NCBI RefSeq assembly: GCF_900170025.1
Contig: NZ_FWEX01000006.1
Coordinates: 962,795-1,026,794 of the forward strand
Source: Nitrospira sp. ND1
Lineage (GTDB): Bacteria > Nitrospirota > Nitrospiria > Nitrospirales > Nitrospiraceae
DNA length: 64,000 nucleotides
Reading direction: 5' to 3'
Position 1 is the first letter of the stretch. Each line of letters opens with the position of its first letter. The notes beneath the pieces were generated by a model, which was not told the origin of the DNA, searched no databases, and saw only the letters and a list, made by a program, of their open reading frames with translations. Positions 9,366 to 17,949 of this stretch are shown here, piece by piece. A program made the translations under genes and the position numbers.

Positions 9366-9802
9366 CATCGATCCCTACCGGGCCGGCGCATAGTCGGCAT
9401 ACGCGTTACCTCTCGCCTCGACCGCGTCCTGTCGCGCAAACAGCACCACTTCCATCACCGGTTCGGCCGGATCTTGCATGGAATAGCTCGGGGCCTCCTC
9501 GCATTGAGCGGCAGTTTTGCGCTCGGAATGGAAAGGGGGGCTTCCCGAGCGGAATCACCGTGAGCGCAGAGAGCAGAATCGCTCACCTTGCATGGACGAG
9601 AAACTCCCTGCTGCAGCACAGGTCGTGGAACCACATGACACGTAACCGCGCCGGAGAAGAAGATACGACCAATTGATGCTGCTCGTGGAGCCCGAGTGAG
9701 CTGCAATCAGAGACGTGGTGTGTATCTTGCGTTCCTTGGAATTGGCCACTCACTCAAACGTGGGACTCATACATCCACGATGTGCGACGGGGGTGATCCG
9801 AT
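9366..9802. other. 437-bp stretch without a supported gene
   Basis: Short frames on both strands have no domain, no ribosome-binding site and no conserved-looking composition. I see no repeat, RNA gene or strong hairpin here. It should contain the promoter of the small exported protein that starts at 9803. Confidence 0.4.
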
Positions 9803-10120
9803 ATGAAACTGAATGTCCTGACGTTCATGCTTATTCTCGTGTTGCTACCCGAACTGAGCTACGGACGCTGCCGAACGGTGGGTGAAAGTGCCAGTCTCGG
9901 CACAGCATACGGCGCCTTCCCCCTCTACCCCGCAAAACGCGTGATAGCCAACGGCGAGAAACGTGACAATGTCGCGCTGCAGTGGGTCGGTTACGGGATC
10001 GGGCTGCCGCTCTTCGTTGTGGCAATGCCCTTTGCCATGGTGGGGGCAGGAATGGGCGCCGCGCTACATCCTTGGACGAAATGTGATCAGCATGATGATG
10101 ATTGGCCAGGACTGAAGTAA
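9803..10120 (+). CDS. small exported protein, multidrug-efflux-like or unknown
   Basis: 105 residues. An N-terminal signal peptide (MKLNVLTFMLILVLLPELSY) is followed by a short cysteine-containing segment, then a hydrophobic helix (GIGLPLFVVAMPFAMVGAGM) and a charged tail ending in HDDDWPGLK. CGACGGGGGTG precedes the ATG. Two Cys residues (mature residues near the start and near the tail) could form a disulfide. No family recognised. It is the last chromosomal gene before the integrated element. Confidence 0.55.
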   Translation: MKLNVLTFMLILVLLPELSYGRCRTVGESASLGTAYGAFPLYPAKRVIANGEKRDNVALQWVGYGIGLPLFVVAMPFAMVGAGMGAALHPWTKCDQHDDDWPGLK

Positions 10121-10298
10121 GGCAACCATTGTGGCAGCTCTCGACCTGCACAATCTGACGCACATCGATGCAGCGCGATACTCATCACGATTGGGAAATA
10201 TTGCGAGGCGGGGCAGCGAATCGACTCAGGGGAGAGAATCGTTTGAACGGTCTCAGCGCCTACGCTGGATTCGCCAATACTGAGCTTTGAATCAATAC

Positions 10299-10346
10299 TT
10301 CTGGAGCCGGCGAGTGGAATCGAACCACCGACCTGCGGTTTACGAA
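10299..10346. repeat. left attachment site, displaced 3' part of tRNA-Thr
   Basis: 48 bp identical to 19736-19783. It includes the CCA end, T arm and anticodon loop of tRNA-Thr read on the minus strand, then diverges abruptly at 10347, so no tRNA can be made here. This is the distal half-site left when the element recombined into the tRNA gene. Confidence 0.92.
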
Positions 10347-10458
10347 GCGATCCCCAAGTAATTTCACTACCTCATTCCACACCACAAAAACTCACAGAAG
10401 AGCCTGATCCACCATTGGGTTAGGTGGATCGTGCTTCGTCATGTGGTGTTGTGCCCAA

Positions 10459-10529
10459 AACCGTCGAAAGCGGTCTCGACGGTTACACTTTTGGTTACAC
10501 TGCACGCCTCGCTTTTTGCGGGGCGTGCA
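10459..10529 (-). terminator. two hairpins downstream of the DUF5615 gene
   Basis: Two stem-loops sit just after the stop codon of the minus-strand gene ending at 10532. The first, 10501-10529, has a stem of about 12 bp (one G-U type pair) around a five-T loop. The second, 10459-10484, has a 9-bp perfect stem (AACCGTCGA with TCGACGGTT) and, on the minus strand, is followed by TTTTGGG, a short T run. They may end transcription of the toxin-antitoxin-like pair, or be part of the recombination region. Confidence 0.4.
10481..10501 (+). repeat. paired GGTTACACT direct repeats near left end, candidate integrase arm sites
   Basis: GGTTACACT occurs at 10481-10489 and again at 10493-10501, 12 bp apart start to start. 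The same pair with the same spacing occurs at 19650-19658 and 19662-19670, near the other end of the element. Paired short repeats on both sides of a core site are typical arm-type binding sites of tyrosine integrases. Confidence 0.6.
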
Positions 10530-10531
10530 AC

Positions 10532-10912
10532 TTACTGGGGTCGGGTCCGCACGCGGATTCGAGAGCGGTCTACGATGATGAGAGACGTGGTGAGTTCGGC
10601 TTCGGTTACCTCACTGAGCAATCGACCCAAAGCCTGTTCGGTTTCTTCGATCGTTGTCGGCCAAACCCGAAGGCGCACAATGCCATGGTGTCGCTGTGCT
10701 GGAAAGGAACGGCCATCGGCGAAGTCTTCATCAAAGGTCACAACGACAGCGCCCTGTTGCTGCGCCCAGGCGAAGACCTCTTCATCAGATTTCCCGGACA
10801 ATCCCACATCGCCAGTGTGGAAGACGGCCCACGTCGGCTTTAACAGCTTCAGCCATGAAACGACGGCTTGGGGAACATTTTGGTCGAGAAGGATGGTCAG
10901 GCGGTCAGGCAC
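10532..10912 (-). CDS. DUF5615 PIN-like protein, probable toxin
   Basis: 126 residues from the GTG at 10912. The N-terminus RLTILLDQNVPQAVVSWL carries the Asp-x-Asn of the DUF5615/Mut7-C-like PIN fold, GDVGLSGKSDEEVFAWA the second acidic position and VVVTFDEDFAD the third; these acidic residues bind metal in PIN-domain RNases. The family is usually encoded directly after a DUF433 protein, as here, and is regarded as a toxin-antitoxin-like pair. The start overlaps the DUF433 stop codon by 8 bp (GTGCCTGA). A TTG further upstream would overlap more and is less likely. RNase activity is inferred from the family. Confidence 0.85.
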   Translation of the reverse strand: MPDRLTILLDQNVPQAVVSWLKLLKPTWAVFHTGDVGLSGKSDEEVFAWAQQQGAVVVTFDEDFADGRSFPAQRHHGIVRLRVWPTTIEETEQALGRLLSEVTEAELTTSLIIVDRSRIRVRTRPQ

Positions 10913-11126
10913 GCGGGATGACTTTCTCTTCGTCAATCACCTGGCTGGCATACTCAAGCGCGGCAGTGACATCGTTGGCGGTCAGTTCGGGGTACGCGTT
11001 AATGATCCGGGCCATAGTGTAGCCACCGGCTACCATGCCGAGGATGTTCTTCACCATAATACGGGTGCCTCGAATCGTGGGCTTCCCGCTGCAGATTTTG
11101 GAATCAACAACGATACGATCATCCAT
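10905..11126 (-). CDS. DUF433 protein, probable antitoxin
   Basis: 73 residues from the ATG at 11126, which has GAGGA eight bases upstream; a longer frame to 11192 lacks such a site. The family signature is clear: ICSGKPTIRGTRIMVKNILG followed by an ALEYA helix near the C-terminus. DUF433 proteins contain a helix-turn-helix-like fold and pair with DUF5615 PIN-like proteins. The gene is translated with the next one through an 8-bp overlap. A palindrome 15 bp upstream (11141-11158) is a likely autoregulatory site. On a mobile element such a pair would stabilise the element. Confidence 0.88.
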   Translation of the reverse strand: MDDRIVVDSKICSGKPTIRGTRIMVKNILGMVAGGYTMARIINAYPELTANDVTAALEYASQVIDEEKVIPRA

Positions 11127-11140
11127 GATGAATTCCTCAT

Positions 11141-11158
11141 TGACTAACTGATTAGTCA
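11141..11158. promoter_or_regulatory. palindromic operator between DUF433 and rep genes
   Basis: TGACTAA, four bases, TTAGTCA: a perfect 7-bp inverted repeat in the 54-bp divergent gap. On the minus strand a TTGACA lies at 11192-11187 and a weak TAGCCT at 11169-11164 with a 17-bp spacer, so the palindrome sits at the transcription start of the DUF433 gene. Binding there could also block the divergent rep promoter. Candidate ligand: the DUF433 protein. Confidence 0.5.
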
Positions 11159-11180
11159 GCCTAAGGCTAGGAGGTTCCGC

Positions 11181-12152
11181 GTGTCCTGTCAAGATAAGCC
11201 ACTCGATTCAAACAGCAGGAACCCAAAGCCGGACGCCCGTGCGCGGGGTGGCGCAAGCCACCCGCGCAGGGGAGCCGCGCCAGCGGCCACTCCTAAACTT
11301 GACAGGAGGACATTTCTCGGCGAACACACCTGGCCTCACATCACACTACCTCCCGCAGGGAACGTCTGGTCCATCACGATTCATGATTTCGGAAAACAAT
11401 GGGTCGAAATGTCTTGGGGAAGGTTAGACCCGATTCAAGGCAAGAGAGGAGAGAAAGGCGCATCGCGGAATAGAAAGATGAACGAGGCTCGGGCACGAGG
11501 CCGGGCCAAAAGCACGATTCGGAAGAAATGCTTGACCATCGGAGCCGACCATCTCGTGACCTTGACCTATCGAGCGAATATGGAGGATCGAGACCGGGTG
11601 TTACACGATCTAGAGCGGCTACGGCGTGCGCTATCGCGATCGGGCTGCTCTATGCCCTATGTGGCGGTCCTGGAACGGCAACAGCGTGGGGCGCTACATC
11701 CTCATCTCGCAGTGAAGGGGTTTCAGGATGTTCGGCTCTTACGACGATGCTGGTACAAGATCGTCGGGAACGGCCAGGGGCAAGTCAATGTCAGAGGCCC
11801 TCGTCCGGGAAGTTCACCCGTCAAGCTCGCCCGCTACCTATCAAAATATATCAGCAAGGATTTTGACAACATGCCGCGTGAGTTTGAGGAGCACCGATAC
11901 TTTTGTTCACTAGGCGTGAAGGTGCCCACGGAAAAGCATGAATTCGTCTTGGATCGAAGGGCAAAGGACGTTGAAAGGAAAATGTACAGCCTCATTCGGC
12001 AAGAGGCCTTGCGTCGTGTTGGGGTGTGTTGCCGTCTTACGGAATGGATGGGTGGATCGGGCACCTACGGCTGGATGGCCGGCTTTGAAGATGGTTCGAT
12101 ACGATGGGTAACTGGAAAGCCTGAAGCGGTGCCGAGTACTCAGAGTCCTTGA
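11181..12152 (+). CDS. HUH rolling-circle replication initiator
   Basis: 323 residues. The three motifs of an HUH endonuclease are readable in order: motif I LVTLTYRAN (about residue 120), motif II HPHLAVKG with the metal-binding His-x-His (about residue 172), and motif III LARYLSKYISK with two Tyr four residues apart (about residue 214). Two spaced Tyr are typical of Rep proteins of small phages and their relatives, which can cut and rejoin during rolling-circle copying. The GTG start at 11181 has CTAGGAGG six bases upstream. The first 45 residues are Arg/Pro/Ala-rich and contain a strong DNA hairpin (11241-11267). Replication of the excised element is the likely role; mobilisation is an alternative. 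Confidence 0.8.
   Translation: MSCQDKPLDSNSRNPKPDARARGGASHPRRGAAPAATPKLDRRTFLGEHTWPHITLPPAGNVWSITIHDFGKQWVEMSWGRLDPIQGKRGEKGASRNRKMNEARARGRAKSTIRKKCLTIGADHLVTLTYRANMEDRDRVLHDLERLRRALSRSGCSMPYVAVLERQQRGALHPHLAVKGFQDVRLLRRCWYKIVGNGQGQVNVRGPRPGSSPVKLARYLSKYISKDFDNMPREFEEHRYFCSLGVKVPTEKHEFVLDRRAKDVERKMYSLIRQEALRRVGVCCRLTEWMGGSGTYGWMAGFEDGSIRWVTGKPEAVPSTQSP
11241..11267. repeat. GC-rich hairpin inside rep 5' region
   Basis: GCGCGGGGTGGC, loop GCAA, GCCACCCGCGC: an 11-bp stem with a single bulged G and a GNRA-type tetraloop. It lies in the poorly conserved N-terminal part of the rep gene. HUH initiators recognise hairpins next to their nick site and often have the origin inside or just beside their own gene, so this is one of two origin candidates in the element. 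Confidence 0.5.
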
Positions 12153-12200
12153 CTTACAGCGCCGGCGCTCGGTGTGGCGCGGGCGCTCTTTGGGGGGGAT

Positions 12201-12221
12201 GGGGGTGTCGAAGACTCCCCC
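12201..12221. other. hairpin downstream of rep, origin or terminator candidate
   Basis: GGGGGTGTC, GAA, GACTCCCCC: stem of nine positions with one mismatch and a three-base loop, 48 bp after the rep stop codon. A 12-bp palindrome (AGCGCCGGCGCT, 12158-12169) lies just before it. There is no T run, so it is a poor intrinsic terminator. It may be a bidirectional stop between convergent genes or the second candidate origin. Confidence 0.35.
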
Positions 12222-12342
12222 ATAATAGTCTGAAAAGCGCATATGTGACGGGCCTTCTCGCTGTTCTGACGGGCTGCAGACGATCCAAAGCGGACCTGTG
12301 CGGCTCAGACGTAATAAGAGGTGAACCTACAAACATTTACCT

Positions 12343-15300
12343 TCAAACCAGCCGCCGAATCCGCTCATGCAAGGTCAACGCCGCCGGGAGCTGCCGCGCT
12401 ACGGCGTGCGCCGAAAGGTCGAGTAGGGGCTGGCGCAAATTCTCCTTTTGCCGTAGCTCACCTGAATGTTCGGAGACGAGAAGGTCCAGGAATTCCATGA
12501 AAGCGCTCGATGTCGAGTCCTTGTGCCATTTCCCCATATTGCCGTTGGTCTTCATCGCATCGCCAATCCATTGCAACCCATCCATACGCAGGGGCTTTCC
12601 AACCTCGTGGGCAAGAAATCTACAGAACCACGCTAGATTTTCTTCATCACTCGTGAGCCGGTTTTGAGCCCAGATCGGAAACAGGTCCCGCATCATTCCT
12701 ACAAGTGCAGCGTGACCTGGAACTCGCTTTATATAGCCCAACGCGCCGAATCCTAGAACCTCGCGCTCCAGTCGCTCACCGTAATACCACGGCCCATCCT
12801 TGGACCACTCAGAATTCAGGATCATGAACTCGACCATTGGACGCCAGCGTTTGGCGAACTCCTCGACTACAGTAGCTTCCGTTAGCTGCCCGAACCAAGA
12901 GGACAGGAAATAACTAATCGCATAGTGCCCCTTAGATCCTAGCTCAAACACCGGATGCCAAAGCGACGGCGTTTCCGAAACTGGACTTTCAACAACTAGG
13001 CGCGCCAATTCCTGTAGAAGCGCATAGCCGAACTCGTGCATCGGCTGATAGTGGTCATCCTCATCCTTGCCGCTGCCCGATAACCACCATGCCTGATGAG
13101 ACCAGAATGCCGAGACCAGTTGCCGGTGCGTCTCCAACTCCTGGACCGGAATAACACGATCAGCTTGACTGGGAAACAGCCATGTAAATGCGCTCTTGAG
13201 AAAGGCCGTATCAAGACTGCCGGAGAGTCGCCGCCCCGGCTCAATGGTGACGGTGCGATCGCGGCGCGCGTAGCGTCGGCGCCATCGTCTGACTTCAAGC
13301 CGCTCGACCCGCTGCGCAATCGCCAACGGAGCAATCGAGGACAATGTCGCTACGACGGAGAGGCTGCGCGTCCGAAGCCAGCGATGCCATCTCTGCCAGC
13401 GAGCCTTTGTGCCTTCTTTGTCGCCATACCGTGCAACGAGCATCGAGAGGCCTGACCACAACAGCGCCATAAAGAGAAGTCGCCACCAGCGCTGACCAAG
13501 CGCATCACGGTTCTGGTAGGCCGACCAAACCAACACACGCACTGCTGACGAATCCTCGCTCGTAAGCAGCCGCAATAGCCGTTCGTCGCTCTCCTGTCCT
13601 GGATCAGTAAGCCAGCGCTCAGCAGCATAGTAAGCAGCAAATTCTAAATGACTCGGTGCCGACTGAATTCGTAGCCGGTGCCCTCCATCACTATCGACAA
13701 TCTCGTCAATGGCACCATCAATGATCGACTGCGCCCTCCGCTCGGTAGCCGCGTTCTGAGCCAGCCAGTCGGAGGCACGCAAGAGAAGCAAGACTGCTGT
13801 GGCCACGCGTGGCGCATGCAACATATCTTCATCGAGATCGATCTCTTCGTCGCCGTCGAGAGCCCCCATGAGCGACGCAACGGATTCAGCGCTCTCGTTG
13901 CTAAGTGTACCCGTCTGATCGAGAGCGTCGCGGAATTGTTGAGGGAATGTCAGCGCCTGTATGGCCCGTGAGCTTTTTTGTCGGAAGGTCGCAATTGCCT
14001 CAGCGATGTCCGGCGGACAGGCGAACTCAGAAACTTGCTTTCCGGATGTAGGATCAAGCACAGATGAGTAATTCCTATAATCGAGCTCCGCCACCAGCGC
14101 TCGGAATTCCAACGCTTCCTTCTCAGACTTAGGCGAAACCCATTGGCGAGTCATTGCTGCAACAAAATCACCAACCTCCCTGTCAGCCATAATTATTTTT
14201 GGGACGATCGCCCGCAACGGCTGTCTTCGATATGGAGCCGAGAACCATCTCTTAGCCATCTCGAAGATGAACTCACCCCATCGAGCCCACGCCGTCGCAT
14301 CAAATCGATATGCATTGGCATTAACACGCCGTGAATCCCACCCATAGAAGTGCTGCACGCCAAGCAACGGCCGCAACGGGCCTTTGAGCAACTCCTTGCG
14401 ATATTTCCCAACGCTGACAAGAACACCCAGTACAGCAACTGAGGTCGTCGCTCGAAGCAAAGCTTCGATGCGCGGGACGATATCTATCCCCGCATCAATG
14501 AGGTCACATAGCCATTGTTCCAGCGCCGCAAGCGCACAATGGAGTTGACCGATGGAGTTGGAGTCTTCATCAGACCAGGAAAAGACCCAATGATTGCCTT
14601 CATACTCGCGCACTGTACCATCAGACAAACGAATTGAGAGCCTCGATGGATTGGACCCATTTCTCTTGCTGACCGCCTGCACCCATCGATCCGTACTGAA
14701 ATTGATGAGCTGATGCAGACGACCGAGCGCCGCCTCTGGTTTGATGCGGAGAAACGTGTAAAACGGACTCTTCCACGGGGCCGTCGGATAGCCTTCAGAA
14801 TCAAACTCGATGCCAAGTTCCCGACCAAGTCGTTGGTGAGAGCCATATTCTTCCTCGGGTTCACTTTCAATAATGCACCCAAGAAGCACTTCGCCCGCGA
14901 CCTCGGCATCAGCACGCATAAGCGCCTGAAAATCCGCCGATCGCAGCACGGTTTCGCGAAAAGCCCCCACGATGCGATCCCTAGGCCCAAGGGGCCAGGG
15001 TGGGAGTCTTCTACCGGAACCTATTAATCCCGATGACTCCCTGAGTTGTTGATGGCGTTTGCGATATTCAGAATCAGATGCGAGACGCTGCTTGTGTTTC
15101 GCTGCCTGCGCTGCGTGGTATGCTGTAACTTGTTCAACGATATCCGCCCGATACGGACGGCGTTGAGCCATCTCAAGTGCCCATTCCGATACGTCGGCGG
15201 TCAAGTCTGGAGCGCCCGCGAAAACAGCCTGATAAATGAGCTTCTCCCCTTGGTCAAAACCAAGATACACTACGCCTTTTGCGTGCCCGACCTGGATCTC

Positions 15301-17688
15301 TCGCGCCATTGCTAATGCTAACTCCGAAAATTCTTCTCGAAAGGGTACCCTTCCGCCGCCAGGCAATGCTGGGGGTGTGCTCGTAAGCCACAGCCTACAC
15401 ACACTTCCGAATACAGAAGATGTCAATTTCACAATCCGGTCACTATGCTTATTGAGGAAGCGCGCAATCGCGGGCCATCGGCCAAAGATTGGAGTTCGGA
15501 AATGGGTCTCGCTGTAGAGACTCAGGTCCGCGAAGGGACCTTGAGCATCGGGGCTTGGACCAGGAGCCGAACCGACATGCTCGAACCGCTTGAGCAAACG
15601 CAATAGCCGTCGTCCGCCATCCGCAAGCAAGATCTCCGCCCTTTGTTCCAGGAACACGTCGGCGCTGGGATCGAGGAACAGTGCATCGAGGAGCACATCC
15701 TCGGCGAGCCGCGCCGTATCCCTATTCTGCTCTGCCCATTCAAACGCCACATCCCAGGCATTGCGAGTCTCGACCTGGCGCCTCAAGAGAAGCTGGCCCA
15801 GCATGCGAAGCGCGCCGTGCCAGAACGGATTGCTCGCATACCCAGCCCACTGGGCGGTATTGTCCACAATCTCTTTCAGTCGCTGAAACCGTGCCCAGTC
15901 CGCAGCAAGATCGTGCTGAAACTGAATCCGACCGGTTGCTCCATCTTTGCGCAAGGGGCAGGTGACAGGGAGGCCGTCAAGAACGGCGGCGTCGCCGCTC
16001 TCTAATTCGCTGATCGCAAAGCTGTGTTCGAAACGGGCTTCACGCTCAGCAAACCTCACCAGCAGCCGGTGGACGCTCGACTTGCCTTCAGTCCAGTGAG
16101 TCCAGAGGCGGTCAGCAATTACCGGGAGTGAGAGTGCATGGTTGCCGTTCTGTGCATGGAATTGGGATGCAGCTTGAATGACCCATGCCAGTGAGCGTAA
16201 GTTTCTGAGCGTTGATACTGCATCACTATCCATCCCCAACCATTCCAAATCAGCAACTGAACGCAACACATCTTTGACGGTCTCATCCCGTAACCCTTCG
16301 ACTTCGAAGTTTGACGGCGATGCCGTACCTGCCAACTCTTGAAGTGTTCCACGGGCCCAGGCTTCCGTTTGGCCGACGATCAATACATGCCATCCGATCG
16401 ACGCCTCGGACGCGTTGCGTCGTTTCAATGACTCGATAAGCGCCTTGGCTTTCAAGGTACTGTCGTGACCTAGCCGTTCGGCAGCGTCGATGACAAGAAA
16501 ATTGTCGGCACGAGGACTCGCATCTAGTAAATCGACCAGAGGCTGATTGATACCGAGGCTTGTTCGCGCTGCTTCGTTCAGAGCGAGCTCAAGAGTGTCA
16601 GGACCAAACCATACCTGCGCAGCGTTCGGGAAACTCTCATCCAGCAATGTCTTTATGAGCGCCGACTTGCCGCTGCCGGACTCTCCGTAGACGACACATA
16701 CTCTATCGTTGGTTACTCGCTTTGATAACTCATCGATCTCATCCTTTCGATCCAGAGAAAGGCCGGATGGCAGCGCCGTCTCTATCGTACCCTTATAGTG
16801 CTCCGTCAGAGCACGAAGTTTCTGCCATGAGGCCTCGTAGTCAGGGTGATCCTTGAGCAGATACTTGCGCCGGAGCTGGCGCCATAAGTCAGCAATGTCC
16901 AACGTTCCCGAGCCAAGTCGAACCTGTCTGGCCTGAGCAACGAGCTCGCCCCACAGCCGTTTGCCTTCCTGAGAATTACCGTTGACTAACAGCCTTCTCG
17001 ACTGCGCGATGGCTTTGCTTTCGTCTTCGGAATCAGCAATTTGGAAATCGAGCGGAGTCACCTCCATACTGCTAATCATCGCCACGATATCCCTGTCAGT
17101 AGCCCTAACGCCAGCATCCCTGGCGGGCACCTTCACGCTCTCAAATATTTTACGGTGCTTAGCTGTCGCCGACATACGGCGAACCGCAAGCGTGATATCC
17201 GTGCCTAGAGCGGCGTTTTTCAAATCGCTCCACGTTGCCATAAACGCATTGTTTCTACCCCGCGTCGCCAGCATAAGGCGATCCTTGCCAAGCTGCATAG
17301 GATTTGTCGGATTGGCTTGACCCCATTGCTTCCAGCAGCGCGCCACGAAGTCGGCAGGCAAGCTCGAGGCAGTCACTTGCACGTTGCTTTTGCAAGAAAT
17401 CGCAAGGTGCCTCTTATCATCTGACCCCATCCTTACCGTTAATAAGATGTCGTCGATGGTCCAGCCAAGCGCTTCAACTTGCGTCTGGAGTCGCGTCCCA
17501 ATGCCCTCAAGCCCAGGAAGCGGCTCACCGGTAAGCACCTTTAGAAGGAGCCAGGCAGCGACCTGATCCTCAAAGTCGAAACCGGTCCCAGCCGTCGATC
17601 TCGTTGTGCTCGGTCTCACCGCCTTTTTCTTAATCTGCTTCGCAGGCAGCTTCCCTCGCTTAGCAGTCTTTTTTGATGGTTGCGTCAT
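12343..17688 (-). CDS. Cap4-like nuclease-STAND NTPase fusion, Avs-like defence candidate
   Basis: 1781 residues, the main cargo of the integrated element. After a Lys-rich tail, residues about 36-190 resemble the Cap4/DUF4297 nuclease domain: TGFDFEDQVAAWLLLKVLTG at the start, Asp79-Asp80 in TIDDILLTV, and AISCKSN with Lys100, which gives a PD-(D/E)xK-type Asp...x-x-Lys arrangement. A P-loop NTPase follows: Walker A GESGSGKS at about 335-342 and Walker B FLVIDAAERL at about 397-406, then a winged-helix-like region. The remaining 1200 residues are helical with no recognised domain, as in the sensor parts of STAND proteins. Known Avs proteins with this order detect phage proteins and then degrade DNA. 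Size and architecture match; function is inferred. By eye, base composition is less GC-rich than in the flanking genes. No partner gene is adjacent, so it probably works alone. Confidence 0.7.
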   Translation of the reverse strand: MTQPSKKTAKRGKLPAKQIKKKAVRPSTTRSTAGTGFDFEDQVAAWLLLKVLTGEPLPGLEGIGTRLQTQVEALGWTIDDILLTVRMGSDDKRHLAISCKSNVQVTASSLPADFVARCWKQWGQANPTNPMQLGKDRLMLATRGRNNAFMATWSDLKNAALGTDITLAVRRMSATAKHRKIFESVKVPARDAGVRATDRDIVAMISSMEVTPLDFQIADSEDESKAIAQSRRLLVNGNSQEGKRLWGELVAQARQVRLGSGTLDIADLWRQLRRKYLLKDHPDYEASWQKLRALTEHYKGTIETALPSGLSLDRKDEIDELSKRVTNDRVCVVYGESGSGKSALIKTLLDESFPNAAQVWFGPDTLELALNEAARTSLGINQPLVDLLDASPRADNFLVIDAAERLGHDSTLKAKALIESLKRRNASEASIGWHVLIVGQTEAWARGTLQELAGTASPSNFEVEGLRDETVKDVLRSVADLEWLGMDSDAVSTLRNLRSLAWVIQAASQFHAQNGNHALSLPVIADRLWTHWTEGKSSVHRLLVRFAEREARFEHSFAISELESGDAAVLDGLPVTCPLRKDGATGRIQFQHDLAADWARFQRLKEIVDNTAQWAGYASNPFWHGALRMLGQLLLRRQVETRNAWDVAFEWAEQNRDTARLAEDVLLDALFLDPSADVFLEQRAEILLADGGRRLLRLLKRFEHVGSAPGPSPDAQGPFADLSLYSETHFRTPIFGRWPAIARFLNKHSDRIVKLTSSVFGSVCRLWLTSTPPALPGGGRVPFREEFSELALAMAREIQVGHAKGVVYLGFDQGEKLIYQAVFAGAPDLTADVSEWALEMAQRRPYRADIVEQVTAYHAAQAAKHKQRLASDSEYRKRHQQLRESSGLIGSGRRLPPWPLGPRDRIVGAFRETVLRSADFQALMRADAEVAGEVLLGCIIESEPEEEYGSHQRLGRELGIEFDSEGYPTAPWKSPFYTFLRIKPEAALGRLHQLINFSTDRWVQAVSKRNGSNPSRLSIRLSDGTVREYEGNHWVFSWSDEDSNSIGQLHCALAALEQWLCDLIDAGIDIVPRIEALLRATTSVAVLGVLVSVGKYRKELLKGPLRPLLGVQHFYGWDSRRVNANAYRFDATAWARWGEFIFEMAKRWFSAPYRRQPLRAIVPKIIMADREVGDFVAAMTRQWVSPKSEKEALEFRALVAELDYRNYSSVLDPTSGKQVSEFACPPDIAEAIATFRQKSSRAIQALTFPQQFRDALDQTGTLSNESAESVASLMGALDGDEEIDLDEDMLHAPRVATAVLLLLRASDWLAQNAATERRAQSIIDGAIDEIVDSDGGHRLRIQSAPSHLEFAAYYAAERWLTDPGQESDERLLRLLTSEDSSAVRVLVWSAYQNRDALGQRWWRLLFMALLWSGLSMLVARYGDKEGTKARWQRWHRWLRTRSLSVVATLSSIAPLAIAQRVERLEVRRWRRRYARRDRTVTIEPGRRLSGSLDTAFLKSAFTWLFPSQADRVIPVQELETHRQLVSAFWSHQAWWLSGSGKDEDDHYQPMHEFGYALLQELARLVVESPVSETPSLWHPVFELGSKGHYAISYFLSSWFGQLTEATVVEEFAKRWRPMVEFMILNSEWSKDGPWYYGERLEREVLGFGALGYIKRVPGHAALVGMMRDLFPIWAQNRLTSDEENLAWFCRFLAHEVGKPLRMDGLQWIGDAMKTNGNMGKWHKDSTSSAFMEFLDLLVSEHSGELRQKENLRQPLLDLSAHAVARQLPAALTLHERIRRLV

Positions 17689-17699
17689 GACACGACCAG

Positions 17700-17727
17700 T
17701 TTATACCGGGGACTTTTCCCATGGGAA
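17700..17727 (-). promoter_or_regulatory. candidate promoter and palindromic operator of the STAND gene
   Basis: On the minus strand TATAAA at 17705-17700 lies 12 bp before the ATG at 17688, so the transcript would have almost no leader; no good ribosome-binding site is present, in keeping with that. A perfect 12-bp palindrome TTCCCATGGGAA (17716-17727) sits just upstream of the -10 box, where a bound repressor would block transcription. No convincing -35 box is seen. Confidence 0.4.
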
Positions 17728-17949
17728 CCGGATATTAGCGGGGAAATCTGGCGTTTGGTTGTGAGGTTATTGTTCTCTTGCTGCCTCAGCTGAAGATTCG
17801 AGGCCGAAGGTCCGCTTTTGGCCGGTCCGCGTCCGTGACGGAACAGCCTGAAACGGGCGATTGAGTCTGATAACCACATGGCGAGGACTCTTTTGTTGAT
17901 ACGACTGTGGCCTAGGTATGCCCCCATTCGTCACCGCTTCGCGGCCGAC
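17728..17949. other. element-internal intergenic region without a supported gene
   Basis: Together with the flanking regulatory sites this forms a 316-bp gap between the divergent STAND and ribbon-helix-helix genes. Two frames of 60-80 codons on the minus strand have no domain and no ribosome-binding site. I see no gene. Confidence 0.4.

Noticed and set aside
10296-10350. possible second tRNA gene at the left att
   Set aside because: Only the 3' half matches; no 5' acceptor or D arm precedes it on the minus strand, so it is the displaced att fragment.
10424-11147. two plus-strand frames of 139 and 238 codons
   Set aside because: They are antisense to the DUF433/DUF5615 pair, which has clear family signatures on the minus strand.
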